Part shown: piece by piece, positions 30,112 to 40,017 of the stretch
How the letters are laid out: every line of letters starts with the position of its first letter
Numbering within the stretch: position 1 is the stretch's first letter
NCBI RefSeq assembly: GCF_023053635.1
Contig: NC_086183.1
Span: 813,501-877,500 of the forward strand
Origin: Elgaria multicarinata webbii
Taxonomy: Eukaryota; Chordata; Lepidosauria; Squamata; Anguidae
Reading direction: 5' to 3'
DNA: 64,000 bases
The notes under the pieces: generated by a model
The model's input: only the letters and a program-made list of their open reading frames with translations
Told to the model about the DNA's origin: nothing
Database searches by the model: none
Program-made: the position numbers and the translations under genes

Positions 30112-33100
30112 CCCTACATAGTGTTCTTCCATCAGTCTGGATTTTGCAGCTGCTCCCTTGTTCTAGGAGGGTCTTCATTCATTCACTGTGTAGCTTGATA
30201 TTTGTCTAATAGACAGTAGCTGTGAGGAAATGTCTTGCATGCAAATAGGCAAGCAGGGTGGCCATGGAGCTGCTCCTTCCAGGAATTATTGTGGGCAGGA
30301 GTGAGACGGGGCAGTGCTGGGGCTGGGAACCTTTGGTCCGTCGGTCGGTTGGTCTGCCTGCTACGGGGAGTTGGGAATGTGCAGCCTCAGGGTCTTGTCC
30401 CAGGTCCTGCTGCAAGTGACTGCTGACCTTCAAGGAGCCTCCCCGGAGCTCTGAGTGTGATGGACCTCGGCCCCTCTTGGGGACTGCCTAGCTGCTTGGT
30501 GCGTGCTCCCCGCCCTCTACACCCTCAATGACTTTGGCAAATAGTAGGAGACACGGCCTGGACTGAAGTGGGAGGGCACCCTATGGAGGCAGCCTGTCTT
30601 GCAAGGCAGCTGCTCCTTCTTTCTGTAAGCGTGTTTTGGCTTGGTTTTCTCTGGCAGGGCTGCACATGGTGGTGGAGAGCAGAATAGGGCCTTGGGGAGC
30701 ATTCTTGCAACACCCCAGTAGTGATTTTCACTATTGCTCCTAATTTTATTTATTAAGTTGGACACAAACCTGGACTTCATGAGTCCCCCTTTCCCTCTCA
30801 TGTGCCGATGAGACCAGCAAAGCCAGAGGGCTCCTTGATGGGGCCTGAAGCGGCCACCACTTGGGCAGTCAGGACACTCGTGTTAGACTGGTCTGCCGGT
30901 GAAGTGGGAGCAGCCTTGCCTCTGGGACAGCAGCCCCCTGCGACTTCCAGGCCCGGCTGGTCTTGCTACTTGCTCAGCCGCCTCTGCTAGGGGCTTGGGT
31001 CTGAGCACATGGTTATGCTAAGCAGCTGGGACGTGGGTAGCAACTGAGGACTTCTTTCTGGCCCAGATGGAGAACCTGCCGGGGTGGAAGTCTGATGCTT
31101 TTGCTGGAAGCTGCTGCTGGAGTCTAGAGAAGGGAAGTATTTTGCTACGGCTGCTCCATTGACACATGCTGGGCTTTAAAATGCACTTTAGTTCTCTTTA
31201 AGCCAACTGCTGCAATTTCATTTGTAAATAACTTCACAAAATTTATTAGGGTGTTTCTGCCGCCCCCCTTCTTTTTGCTCTGAGTAAAAGTTAATGTGGG
31301 TGTGCAAAAGGAAGAGCACTTAACCTCAGTGCAATATGTATAGCTAGAAATGGTGTCCACATGTGCGCTGTGTGTGTGCCCGCGCGTGTGTGTGCGCATG
31401 TGACTGATGGATTGGATGTGGGAACCAACTTAGCTGTGCCACCTTCTGAGTTACGCACCTCTAAGTAAATGTCCAGTCTATGCAAAATTCCATTAGGAGC
31501 CTGAGCTGCATGGAATCAAGTTAGGTCACTCATGTTTCTGCAACAATTTTGGTCCCTGCTCAGATCCAGTGATAGGTTGTTACAGCTGCCATCCTTTTCT
31601 CAACTCCCCACAGAGGGAAAGGCAGACTAGGGGAAGGAGACATGGCTGCCGTTTCATGGCATGTAGCACCTTCTGGAATGGATCTTCCTGATCTTCTGGA
31701 TGTCACATTCCTGCCTTACTTTACAGCAAGGGACTCTACGCCAGAAGTGGGGAAACCTTTCAGACAGTGTTTTTAAAGGATTTCCCTTCTCCTCTTCACC
31801 TTCTCCTAGAACATGCCAATCGTTGATCTGTAGATGCAAATGATTCAAAAAAAGAAGCTGCTCTTGAGAAATTGGGAGACAGAGGAGGTGGCAGCGCAAC
31901 GAGAAGGTTCCTCTTTGCAAAGGCCATTTGGCTTGGGGTTAGATGCTACTCTTTAATGTTACACTCTCTGGGTTAGTTTTTTAATTGGGATATTCATACC
32001 TTTTTCTAGAAATAGTGTCTCCAGTTTTGTTTTTAATACACATCCCCTGAAGTTGGGGAGAAGGCTGACCTTACAACTTCTGCATTGTTTATTGTTGTTT
32101 CATTCTACAGTTTGGACTCTGGTTCTGCACTGAGAAATGCCAAGGAAACTGGATATTTATGTAGGGCATGCGTGTCTGAGTGTGCATGTGGAAATGGTGT
32201 GTAACCCACATTGTGTTTTTAGTGGTGTGCACGCTGGCCAAAAATGGTTTCTATGCAGTGGACACTTTCAAGTAATGCAGTTTATACTTAACATGTGGGT
32301 GTTTTGGCTTTTAGTTCTCCCCCTCCCCCAGTAAAGCCCAGGGAGACATATATTTTTCTTTTTGCAATTTGTTAATTGAAATTGCTCCTGCCTTTGCTCT
32401 GCAGTCTTCTCTTTCCAAATGCTAAGCTACTGAAACAATGTGGGGAAACAGTAGGCGCTGCCATTCTCCCTAGCAATGGTCTGGACTTGGGTGGAGGCAG
32501 ATGGTAAGGCTCCATGGGGTGTCCATTTAAGGATTTAGCAGCCCCTTCCTACTTTGGACTAACAGGAGGCATAACAGGAGGTGGGTATCTTGCATTGCCC
32601 TTGAAAGAAAGGGCAGGCTTGTGGATATGTCTGCTTTTGTTGGACAGAGAAGTGTTACCAGCTACGAATACCACACATCCATGAGATGGCAGAATTCAGG
32701 GGAAGATCCCTTAGTTGAGATGGGGGTTTTCATGCCCCTTCCCACACTGGAATGGGGGAGGTGGAGACCCTCAAAGGGCCTCAGCTAACTTTTGCAAAGG
32801 GTCTTTCTGGGTCCCTCCTCCCAGCCTGGAACATCAGCTGAGCACCTGAGTTCCTTCACGGTGTTGCCTGGGGAGAAGCGCCAAGAGGTGCAGAACTCGG
32901 TCTCCTGTTGCTGCATGGATCTCCAGTGGCACACGAGGAGTGAAGGGGAGATGATTCGAAGTTGCCAGTTTCTCTCAGGAGTACGTGTGTTGTGTTTAAG
33001 CAAATTTAATTTAATTTGAAACATGGGAACAAATGTCCTTGCATTGAGTGATGTGAAGATGTGTTACAGGTACAGTACTTCCAAAGGAAGAGCCTCTCCA

Positions 33101-33272
33101 AACCCCACAAGCATAAACATGAATTTGTATTTTTGAAGAATGTAAAATGTGAAATAACAGTGTTTGCTTAAATGCTACTTTTTGTATAAAATTAATATTG
33201 TACTTTGAAATACCTGCAAGGAAGTGGAAATTAATTTTTTAATTGAAAGCAATATAACACCAATGGGTTCTA

Positions 33273-33278
33273 ATTAAA
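33273..33278 (+). terminator. Candidate MTF1 polyadenylation signal ATTAAA
   Basis: ATTAAA lies in AT-rich sequence. GT-rich text (CCTGGTGCCTTTTGG) follows within 30 bp. Chosen because no canonical AATAAA was seen earlier on this strand. Confidence 0.4.
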
Positions 33279-33340
33279 TGCTTATTTAAACCTGGTGCCT
33301 TTTGGAGAAATACTTTCTGAGATACAAGGAGATACAAGGG

Positions 33341-33395
33341 AAGGGCTGCAACTCAGTGGCAGAGCACACACTTTGCATGCGGTTTTGGCTATATG
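33341..33395 (+). mobile_element. tRNA-derived SINE head fragment
   Basis: GGGCTGCAACTCAGTGGCAG and AGCACACACTTTGCATGCGG resemble a tRNA-derived SINE A-box region (TAGCTCAGTGGTAGAGC-like). The B box is not clear. Confidence 0.6.
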
Positions 33396-33920
33396 ATCTG
33401 ATGCATTCTGGAGAGAGTGACAAAGCCTTAATGGATTCCAGGCACTAAAAAGCAACTGCAGCTAATTTTCATGTAGTGTGCATAACCCTCCAGATTAATT
33501 CTTTTTTTTCTCTCTTTTTTGGCATGGTCCTGGTGGTGCCTGTGTCAGAAGCTGAAATATGTTTCAGAAGCTAGCACTGGCCAAAAGCCTGCAGGCGTTC
33601 TATTGTGGCAGGGGTCCTCAACACGGTGCCTGCTGACCTTTTGCTCTCTGCCCCCTTCCCCCCAAAAAATTGAAAAAAAATTGGGCGCCATGTTCTCCTT
33701 CCTGGTCCTGAACCTGCTGCTGATCAGCTGTTTAGACGACAGGAAAAGAAAGCAAGGCAAAGGGGTAGAGAGAAACAATGAGGTAAAGAGCTGGGGGAGG
33801 CAAAACAGCAAGAATCAGACTGCTGGTGCTTAACTTAAAATGGTGGCAGAAGCAGCTGTTCAAACAACGCTGGGGGAAAGCCAGACCTAGCAGCTGGGAA
33901 GCAGGCTGCTTTGTGTTAAT
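33396..33920. other. MTF1-YRDC intergenic, no assigned feature
   Basis: Short open frames only; nothing recognised. Confidence 0.45.
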
Positions 33921-34017
33921 CAGCCTTCCTCAACCTGGGGCGCTCCAGATGTGTTGGACTACAACTCCCAGAACGCTCCAGCAACACATCTGGAGCGCCC
34001 CAGGTTGAGGAAGGCTG
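33921..34017. mobile_element. Perfect fold-back MITE, 36-bp arms, 25-bp loop
   Basis: Arms 33921-33956 and 33982-34017 are exact reverse complements over 36 bp, starting CAGCCTTCCTCAACCTGGGG. The loop contains ACTACAACTCCCAGAA. The lack of any mismatch implies a young insertion or gene conversion between arms. Flanks GTTAAT and TCTTAAAT are only loosely alike. Confidence 0.92.
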
Positions 34018-34206
34018 TCTTAAATCATCCCCAGGGGATGAAGGGAAAATGCCTGATTGGCCTAAATGGGGATGGAGAGGGAATAGGCTGGAGCAGGTGG
34101 CAAAAGATGATACCCAGTCAAAGTAGCCAAAGGATGATGGCAGAAGATGGGCCTCCAGGAAACATTTGGGGGTTTGTGTGTAGTCACCACACCTAAAAAG
34201 GCATCA

Positions 34207-34756
34207 TAGAGCTGCGGAAAGTGCAGAAAGGGGCAACTAAAATGATGAAGGGGCTGGAGCATTTCCCCTATGAGGGAAGGTTACAGCGACTGGGATTGTT
34301 TAGCTTGGAAAAAAGGAGGCTCAGGGGAGACATGATAGAGGTGTACGAAATGATGCATGGTGTGGAGAATGTGGAGAGGGAGACCTTTTTCTCCCTCTCA
34401 AAATACGAGGAACCCCCCCCCCCCCCGGTCATCCCATGAAGCTGATTGGTGGGAGATCCAGGACAAATAAGAGGAAATCCTTCACACTACCACAAGATGT
34501 AGTGATGGCCAACTATTTGGATGGCTTTAAAAGGGGGTGGATAAATTCCTGGAGGCGAAGGTTATCCATGGCTACTAGCTGATGGTTGTGTGCTATTTCT
34601 AGTATTTGAGGCAATAAGCTGCTGGGGAACATGGGTGGGAGGGTGCTGCTTTGTTGATCCCTGGCCGATGGCTGGTTGGCCCCTGTGTGAACAGAGTGCT
34701 AGACCAGGTGGACCTTTGGTCTGATCCAGCATCGGGGCGCCGCTTAGGTTCTTAAG
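34207..34756 (+). mobile_element. CR1 LINE 3' end upstream of YRDC
   Basis: Reads VQKGATKMMKGLEHFPYEGR, FSLEKRRLRGDMIEVYEMMH, then the 3' UTR with GTGTGAACAGAGTGCTAGAC and the terminus TTAGGTTCTTAAG. A C13 run near 34411-34424 shifts the frame. Confidence 0.9.
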
Positions 34757-34899
34757 ATACAAAACAAGGAACTGGCTGAATGGATGTTTTCAGGAAAGGA
34801 AACAGGAACTGAGACAAGTGGTGATAAAATATGAAGTTCTCAACCTTATTGACAAATTGAAAGTTAATAAATCACTGCGTCCTATTGCAATTCCCATCA

Positions 34900-35720
34900 G
34901 CCTCTGAGCTGGGAGGCTGATGCGAATCATGCAGAGCGGGAATTGCCCGGAAGCGGCCTTCGGCTCTGCCCTGCAGCCTTGGGGATAGAGGGACGTGGGG
35001 GCGGCGGCCGTGAGGAACCGGCGGCCAGGGCTCCCGCAGCTCCCGGGTCCGGCAGCGGGGCGGCTCCGCTCCGGAGCGGCCTCTGGCCTGTCGGACAGCC
35101 TGCGCTTCCCTCGCGTGAGCCTGGCGAGCGGCCCGAGCCGGGAGGCCCGACAGGCGCCGCTCTAGCCCGTGCGTGGCTCTATGGCGGAGGGGCGAGTGGC
35201 GTCACGTCCGCGTCGCCGGAAGCGGCGGGCGCATGCTGGGCGGCGCGAGGCGGCGGGCGATGCTGGCGCTGTCGGGGGCCGCGGGCGGCGGCGGCGGCGG
35301 CGGCGGCGGGGCGGCGCGAGGCCCGCGTGGCGGCTCGCCCCCGGGGGTCGGCGCGGCGCCTGCCCCGCAAGGGCCGCCGGGCGCCCCCAGCCCCGCGCGG
35401 GTGTTGCCGGCGTGCCCCGTGGGCGGCGCGGTGGAGGCGGCGGCGGCGGCCCTGCGGGCGGGCGGCCTAGTGGCCGTGCCCACCGACACCGTCTACGGCG
35501 TGGCCTGCCTGGCGCAGGACTCGCGGGCCCTCCGGGCGCTCTACCGGCTGAAGGGGCGCGCCGGGAGCAAGCCGGTGGCCGTCTGCCTGCCGGACCTCGA
35601 GCACGTGTACAGGTGCGCGCGCGCCTCGCCCCGGGGCTCCCGCACCCCTCGACGGGCACGCGGGCGGCGTTTGCCCCCCTCCAGCGGTGCTCGCAGCCCT
35701 TGCGAGGCGAGAGCAGCCGG
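34900..35720 (+). promoter_or_regulatory. CpG island promoter of YRDC
   Basis: GC-rich, CpG-dense from about 34940, spanning exon 1. Just before the start lie a YY1-type CTATGGCGGAGG (35179-35190), a CRE-like GGCGTCACGTCC (about 35199-35210), an ETS-type GCCGGAAGCGG (about 35216-35226) and GCGCATGCTGGG over the ATG. These are typical of housekeeping promoters. Motif calls are by eye. Confidence 0.75.
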
Positions 35721-38340
35721 TGTGTCTCGCCCCCGCAGCTGTGGCCTCTTAAGGACCCCCCTCCCCCCGATTTATTCTGGATTAAGCTGCTGCGGATTAG
35801 CCTCCCGTGACTTCGACTCTCCAAATAGCCTGGCAAAAGGACGTGCTTGTATGAGCATAGAGATTTAACTTCTGCTTATTTATTTATTTAAGGATTTTTA
35901 TGCCGCCATTCAGCCAAACAAGGCTCTCACGGCGGCTTACAAAAGTATTTCTTGACTTAAATATTGCTTCCTTTTGCCTTAACAACACAGGCAGCTGGAG
36001 GTGCGGAGAGGCTCTGCTGTTGAGCAGTGTTGCCCCAGTGCGAGGCCCTCTTTCCTCAACCCTTTCTGTCTTTCAGGTTTTCCCTGTTCATTTTGCAGAT
36101 ACTGCAACGTCAGCCTTCCTGATGAGCTGCTGCGTGATCTCCTCCCTGGGCCAGTGACGCTGGTCCTGGAACGCTCAGAGGCCCTCAACAAAGACCTGAA
36201 CCCCTTCACCCCAGTAAGAACATAAGAAGTGCCCTGATGCTGGATCAGACCAAGGGTCCATCTGGCCCAGCGCTCTGTTCACACAGTGATTCACCAGTTG
36301 TCGGTCAGGGACTAACAAAGCAGGGTACGGTGCAACAACCCCCTCTCACCCATGTTCCTCAGCTTACTGCCTCGGATAGTGGAGGTAGCACATAGCCATC
36401 AGCGAGTCTTGGAAAAATGGGACTTCTCTGTTTCCCCCCCTGGCCTTATGTAGCCAACTTCCTAGAATTTTAGTACAGAAACAGTTCCACATGGGGAAGC
36501 CCTCTATTTCCCAAGCCCACAGTGATGTTCTCTGAATTAGGTGTGGGAGGAAGGTTGTGTTTCAACTCCCATCACAGTGACATTTCTCCACTATAGACAA
36601 AGCTGATTGATTTTGAAGTTGTAAATGAGAGAAATAAAAAACACTTACTTTGCAAGTCTTAAACTAAAAGCAAGTGTTCTTCTACCAGAATTCTCCTAGC
36701 TAGTTTACCTGGCCTTGAGCTTAGAGCGGGCCAAATTTTGCACCAAGTTGCATGGAGTTTGGGGATAGAAGCAGTCTCCTCGCAATTGCTCTCTGAACCT
36801 TGAGTATGCCAGGCTTGCAGAGCAATCGCCCTCAATGGCTTGGGCCCAGGATACATAAGGGAGCAACCTCTGCAATGCCAACTTACTTGCTCCCCAAATT
36901 TTTCATGTCCTGATGGTAGCTGGGGCAAGGGAGGCTCTACTTTCTCACTGAACTTAAATTATGAAGCTCCTTCAGAAGATCTATATAGTCTCCTCTCTCT
37001 TGCCAAGACGTCTTTGTTCCAGCTGGCATTTGACTTGCAGGGTTGAGATTACAGCAAAAAACAGTTTTGTTTGCGATGTGGATAAAGACCAGGACCTTAG
37101 CTGAGTTGTAGAAAGGTCCCGATCTTCATTCCCAGCATGCCATGGACAAAGCTAAGGGGGAAGGGTAGCAAAAAGAGCCAGATTGGGGAAGCTGTTTTAC
37201 TTGGATTAGCCCCTCCTGTCTTGTTTGCTGCACCTATGTTTATTGTTTTGCTAATGAGTGCTGGACTTCATTGTTTTAAAACTGTTAGCTGCCCTAAGTG
37301 CTGAGCAAACAGCAGAGAGGCAGGATTCCCCACCCACCCCCGGTAAAAATAGAAAGAGAAGCGTTCATTCATTTCCTCTCTCACCACAGCTAGTTGGTAT
37401 TCGCATCCCCAGTCACTGGTTCATCAGAGAGCTGGCCAGAGCCTGTGCTGCCCCTCTCGCGTTAACGAGTGCAAACCTCAGTGATGAAGGCAGCACCCTC
37501 ACTGTCCTGGTAAGAGTTGCATTGGACCTTCAAGGGTGGCGGCAGTGGTGGCTCGTCTCTTTCTCTGGTTCCACATTGAGAAGGAAAACTTGGGGGACTT
37601 GTAGCAAATCTGCTTTGCTTTTCTCTGCTGAAGGGCAAGGGCTCCTGCTCATCCAAGCAGGGCCTTCCTGTCAAGGAAGGTGCAAGAAGGCGGCCCGGCT
37701 TTTGAAGCTGTCATCAGGAATGGGCAACTTCGTGCCTTGCAATTCCTGTCTTGCCCTGGCCTTGCTCAGTGCTGCTTGCTCATTTGAATGCTCTGGGTTC
37801 TTATGCTTCTCATTGTTTCTTTAGGAGTTCCAAGATCTCTGGCCTCACCTGTCGCTGGTCATTGATGGGGGCCCAATTGGGAACATCCATAGACCAGAGT
37901 GCCGCCTAGGCTCCACTGTGGTTGACCTCTCTGTCCCAGGAAAGTTCAAGGTTATTCGGCCAGGCTGGTAAGCTTCCTATTACTTCATGGTCATGTAAGT
38001 GGATTTTGAAGGCACATCGTTCCCTTCCTTAAAGAATGGAGCTATGCAGGGAACTTGGGGCCCCAGATGATTCCCATAAACATGTCTGTTCATTCCTGCG
38101 CATGTCATGTGAATTGGGGCAAACCTCCCATCCTGCACTGGCCAGCTCATCCTATTAGCATTTAGGATTCAGCTGACATTAAATCAACATTCAAGGATAT
38201 TAGTGATAAGAATGCAGCTTCTCTCCCTATCCCCACCACCTATACATTTCCTGTTCTTATTTTTCTACAGTGCGCTTCCTCAGACTATTGAAATCCTGGT
38301 AGCCAAGCATGGCCTGTCAACTGAGCTGCATGGTTTATGA
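35233..38340 (+). CDS. YRDC: YrdC domain protein, threonylcarbamoyl-AMP synthase (5 exons, 275 aa)
   Basis: YRDC makes threonylcarbamoyl-AMP from threonine, bicarbonate and ATP, the first step of tRNA t6A37 synthesis in cytosol and mitochondria. Exons: 35233-35612, 36099-36213, 37390-37509, 37825-37967, 38271-38340; all GT-AG, phases fit, 275 residues (human 279). The Arg/Ala/Gly-rich N-terminus (MLGGARRRAMLALSG) suits a mitochondrial targeting signal. The SUA5/YrdC fold shows AVPTDTVYGVAC, YRLKGRAGSKPVAVC, LLPGPVTLVLERSE, VGIRIPSHWF, PLALTSANLSDEG, LGSTVVDLSVPGKF and IRPGC. ATG 35233 is the first ATG in this frame. A poly-Gly run (nine Gly) in exon 1 reflects GGC repeats. The exon 2 donor GTAAGA directly abuts a CR1 terminus. 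Frame and motifs look intact. Confidence 0.96.
35876..35956 (-). mobile_element. LINE-type 3' tail fragment in YRDC intron 1
   Basis: Same type as 4541-4620: a TTATTTATTTATTTAAGG run, then ATGCCGCCATTCAGCCAAAC, CGGCGGCTTACAAAAG and TATTTCTTGAC. No minisatellite is attached here. Confidence 0.75.
36214..36403 (-). mobile_element. CR1 3' end (minus) starting at the YRDC exon 2 donor
   Basis: The intron's first bases GTAAGAACATAAGAAG are the 3' terminus of a minus-strand CR1. It continues CTGGATCAGACCAAGGGTCC, CTGTTCACACAGTGATTCAC and ACATAGCCATCAG. Compare the plus copy ending at 17517 and the minus copy at 16115. Confidence 0.85.
36404..37389. other. Rest of YRDC intron 2, unassigned
   Basis: Unique-looking sequence. 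CTCACCACAG at the end is the exon 3 acceptor. Confidence 0.5.
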
Positions 38341-38935
38341 AACACATAGCATCAGGCAGCTAAATGCTCTTTGGCTCTTCAGGAAGTTCTTCCCAGTGAA
38401 CGTGTTAAAGAAGAGTACAGGATTTAATACTGTCCTTCTCTGGTCCAAAGGGAGCCTCCCACAAGCTGATTTCCACGACTCCCTTATTGCTTGAAAGCCT
38501 GCCCTGCCTGTGACTCATAAGGGCATGGCCTGTGGAGGAAGCCCCGTCACCACCATCCCCAGCCCCACACTCTCTCGGATTTAAAGAAGGACCCACATTG
38601 TTTTCAGTACCTATAAGCATTTGCTCCTTCTAAATAACCTCTACACAGCAAGTTAGTTTTCTCTCTGTTCTTGGAAGAAGCTGGATTGTACAAGTTGAAC
38701 ACTGACAGATCCTGCTGTAGAGCATTTGAGTATCTGGGTAGGGAAGAACAAATTCAGTTGAGACAATGGACTTGTAGCAAGCAGGGAGTTGGGAGGTGGG
38801 GCCAATCTTGTTAGTGGGAACCAGGCTGTCTTGTGTCCCCGGGCTCTGTGGAAAACGGAGGCAGAGTCCAGCCTGACCCTGACAGACCACAGGCTGCTTC
38901 TGGACCAATGTCATTAAATGGAATCATTGTGCAGG
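38341..38935 (+). other. Probable YRDC 3' UTR
   Basis: Follows TGA 38338-38340. ATTAAA at 38913-38918 is the nearest hexamer; AATAAA at 39665-39670 is an alternative that would run past the candidate end of MANEAL. Confidence 0.45.
38913..38918 (+). terminator. Candidate YRDC polyadenylation signal ATTAAA
   Basis: ATTAAA in TGTCATTAAATGG, followed within 25 bp by GTGCAGGTGTTGTGTTCTTC, a GT-rich downstream element. A stronger hexamer AATAAA lies at 39665. Confidence 0.4.
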
Positions 38936-39480
38936 TGTTGTGTTCTTCTGCCTGCGTTCTTTCCTATGCAGAGAGATGGGAGAGGCCGCCATCCTTTTTC
39001 CTGGGGGACGAGTGGGGTTGGTCCTGAAGATAGTGGGCCTGTGGTGGAAAGATAATTCATGCAAGCCACCCTGAGAATATATGGGTGGGTGGCATACGCT
39101 ACAGTACGATAACAACAATGGCAGCACGAGAATGCAGTTTCCCCAGTCTGCCTCAACGAATCACTATAGAGCTCCAGTAGTAACTTCATCTTAGCTGCAA
39201 GACTGGGGCCTGTGCAATGTGCTTGCTTGTCTTTCCAGGCCTTACACCAAATCAAGAGCTGTTAATTCTAGGTGGAGGCAAGTTGGGTGCTCCACAGAAT
39301 CCGCAAGAAATGAGATCAGGGTCTTGAGCTGAAGCCAAGGTCAGTGCTTGCAAGGAGGTTGCCCCAAGCTGTAACTTGCACCAGGCAGGCTTCTTCCCCT
39401 GTCCTCAACCCATATGTGTTTTTTGCTAGGCTACTGCCATGTATTGAAGGAACAGATGCTAATGCTAGTGGGATTTTAAT

Positions 39481-39486
39481 TTTATT
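39481..39486 (-). terminator. Candidate MANEAL polyadenylation signal AATAAA
   Basis: TTTATT on plus gives AATAAA on minus, about 530 bp past the MANEAL stop, with ATTAAA overlapping at 39475-39480. The region 39487-40017 would be the 3' UTR. Confidence 0.4.
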
Positions 39487-40017
39487 GCAAGATTGGGTGC
39501 ACTTTTGATCATGGGGTTCCAAAGCATGATATATATTTTTAAAAAACTTTGAGGACTGTCCACCATACACAGCTTGTTCTATCTTTTGAAAGGGTGGGCT
39601 AAAATAGCAGGCTAAGCATTTGTCTGCAGGATTGGGAGCTCTTCCATAGCAGTGTCACGCTAGGAATAAATACCCCTGGGGGAAAACAACAGCTGGTTTT
39701 GGAACATTGGGAGTGGGGCTGCTCAGCTTAGCGTTCCTTGCACAGCCTGAATTTTGCTTGAAGGGAAAGGGAGAACAGCTGAGGCCACAGAGCAAGGATG
39801 CTTTTGAAAGCAGTGGCCTTCCTTCCGACACCTTCTGCCTTCCACAGTGGCATCAGTGTGCTGCTCTCCAGGAGTTTAGCATTCCTTTCACAACGTATCT
39901 GAACCGTCAGGCAATGAAGCCCCTTCCTCTTCACCCATACATTTGGCGTTTGCAGCCCTGAGAGTAGGTTCCTTCACTTGCATTTTTACCAGTTTCTTTT
40001 GGGGGCTTTGAGATTGT

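Larger units (their letters stand above)
28845..33300 (+). other. Probable MTF1 3' UTR
   Basis: From the TGA at 28842-28844 no further coding exon is seen. The first usable plus-strand polyA hexamer I find is ATTAAA at 33273-33278, consistent with the long 3' UTR known for this gene. It includes a fold-back MITE at 29976-30111 and a GT-rich tract at 31366-31403. Length is inference. Confidence 0.5.

Noticed and set aside
33341-33395. tRNA gene
   Set aside because: A-box-like text only, no acceptor stem pairing or B box; fits a SINE fragment.
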